NCBI GenBank assembly: GCA_903870905.1
Contig: CAIQEU010000039.1
Coordinates: forward strand, 124,001-188,000
Direction of reading: 5' to 3'
Source of the DNA: an uncultured Actinomycetes bacterium
Lineage (GTDB): Bacteria; Actinomycetota; Acidimicrobiia; Acidimicrobiales; RAAP-2
DNA length: 64,000 bases
Shown in pieces: positions 63,256 to 64,000 of the stretch; the first letter of the stretch is position 1; each line of letters opens with the position of its first letter. A program made the position numbers and the translations under genes. The notes under the pieces were generated by a model that was not told where the DNA came from, did not search any database, and saw only the letters and a list, made by a program, of their open reading frames with translations.

Positions 63256-64000
63256 GTGACCACCTCGAGTGGGCGAACCGAGCGCCGGGTCACCGCAATC
63301 GCTGCCCAGGTCACCGCTAGGAAGATCCCGACGAGTACGAGCAGCATCACGTCGCTCGAACCTCCCGGCCAGCGAACCTTCAGTCCTTCGCCCGTCCAAA
63401 AGGTTCCGTAGGCAACGAGCATCACACCAACCGCCATCTTCATGGCGTTCTCGGGAACCGAAGAGAGCTGCTTGGCAACCACCACCCCAACAATGCCCAC
63501 GAGGAGGAGAGCGATGGCTGCAGTTGCTGACGCTACGCCGAGATGGTGCGCAGACGTGCCGAGGGTAACAACGGTGATGACGACTTCAAGGCCTTCTAAG
63601 AACACGCCCTTGAAGGCCATGATGCAGGCGAGGCGATCGCGGTCGGGGCGAGCTGCTGCTGCTTCGAGCTCAGCCACGGTCTCTGCGTAGATCGCATCTT
63701 CATCGTGCATGGCTTTCAGCCCCGCAGAACGCAGGATTGCCTTGCGCAACCACTGCATTCCAAAGATGAGGAGGATGCCGCCCACGATGAGGCGCAGGGT
63801 GTCGATCGGCACCCTCACGAGAGAGGGTCCGAAAATCGCCACGAGGACAGTGAGCACCACAACGGCTGCACCCGTGCCCTCCATGGCCGATTTCCATCCA
63901 CGGGTCTTGCCAACCGCGATCACGATGGTGAGTGCTTCGACCATCTCGACCGCACAGGCCAAGAACACCGCGCTGACGAGCACGGCGAGACCAGTGGGGC
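63252..64000 (-). CDS. multipass membrane protein (COG4280-like), 5' end probably beyond window
   Basis: At least 243 residues with about six membrane helices in two half-repeats, each opening with an acidic motif: EMVEALTIVIAVGKTRGW and FLEGLEVVITVVTLG. These recall cation transporters of the GDT1 or FTR1 type and uncharacterised COG4280 proteins. A short soluble loop (residues about 85-115, acidic) lies between the halves. A GTG at 63983 could start it, but the frame stays open with fitting sequence to 64000, so the true start may be outside. Metal transport is a guess. Confidence 0.75.
   Translation of the reverse strand, partial: PTGLAVLVSAVFLACAVEMVEALTIVIAVGKTRGWKSAMEGTGAAVVVLTVLVAIFGPSLVRVPIDTLRLIVGGILLIFGMQWLRKAILRSAGLKAMHDEDAIYAETVAELEAAAARPDRDRLACIMAFKGVFLEGLEVVITVVTLGTSAHHLGVASATAAIALLLVGIVGVVVAKQLSSVPENAMKMAVGVMLVAYGTFWTGEGLKVRWPGGSSDVMLLVLVGIFLAVTWAAIAVTRRSVRPLEVVT

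Overview
The window is a 64 kb, high-GC chromosomal segment with dense coding and no mobile elements, CRISPR or rRNA. It looks like an actinobacterium. It carries a MshA-type (mycothiol) glycosyltransferase next to a YbjN protein as in mycobacteria, a rex-hemACDB(L) cluster as in Streptomyces, two mycofactocin-linked proteins, a geranylgeranyl/menaquinone reductase, and actinobacterial TANNNT promoters placed 6-7 nt in front of start codons. The type IV pilus genes and general flavour suggest class Acidimicrobiia, but that is an inference. No gene-free stretch exceeds about 220 bases.

Layout: (1) 1-11898, minus strand: respiratory complex I operon nuoABCDEFGHIJKL, with nuoL cut by the window edge. 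(2) 12074-14701, plus: a secreted Ig-repeat protein and a geranylgeranyl reductase family flavoprotein. (3) 14709-25184, minus: DksA-like, XRE regulator, mshA, ybjN-like, proC, SAM hydrolase-like, rex, hemA, hemC, hemD, hemB, hemL and two small coupled genes. (4) 25348-29958, plus: a compact nucleotide-sugar dehydrogenase, an egghead-like GT2, an AlgG-like membrane-anchored beta-helix protein and a secreted clan GH-A-type glycosidase. This is a candidate polyuronate (alginate-like) exopolysaccharide module and the most interesting part of the window. (5) 30009-38900: tRNA-Lys, a DUF6308-like protein, a mycofactocin-coupled SDR, an ABC-F ATPase, an alpha/beta hydrolase, a GT4 plus GH63-like pair, a secreted SGNH esterase and an MftD-like flavoenzyme. 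(6) 38968-55776: a type IV pilus locus (pilB, pilC, two giant pseudopilins, a PilX-like protein, a major pilin, pilT, and prepilin peptidase on the other strand) with a secreted S53 protease carrying Ig repeats beside it. (7) 55997-64000: SDR, Gmad2-domain lipoprotein-like protein, assimilatory sulfite reductase with siroheme genes behind a perfect 15-bp inverted repeat, a CoA transferase/amidohydrolase pair, and a membrane protein pair at the right edge.

Functionally, complex I, the menaquinone-type reductase, Rex and the heme genes form a respiration and redox block. The sulfite reductase operon makes its own siroheme. The pilus, S53 protease, SGNH esterase and polysaccharide genes point to a cell with an elaborate surface. 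Many genes overlap by ATGA/GTGA, and at least nine look leaderless.
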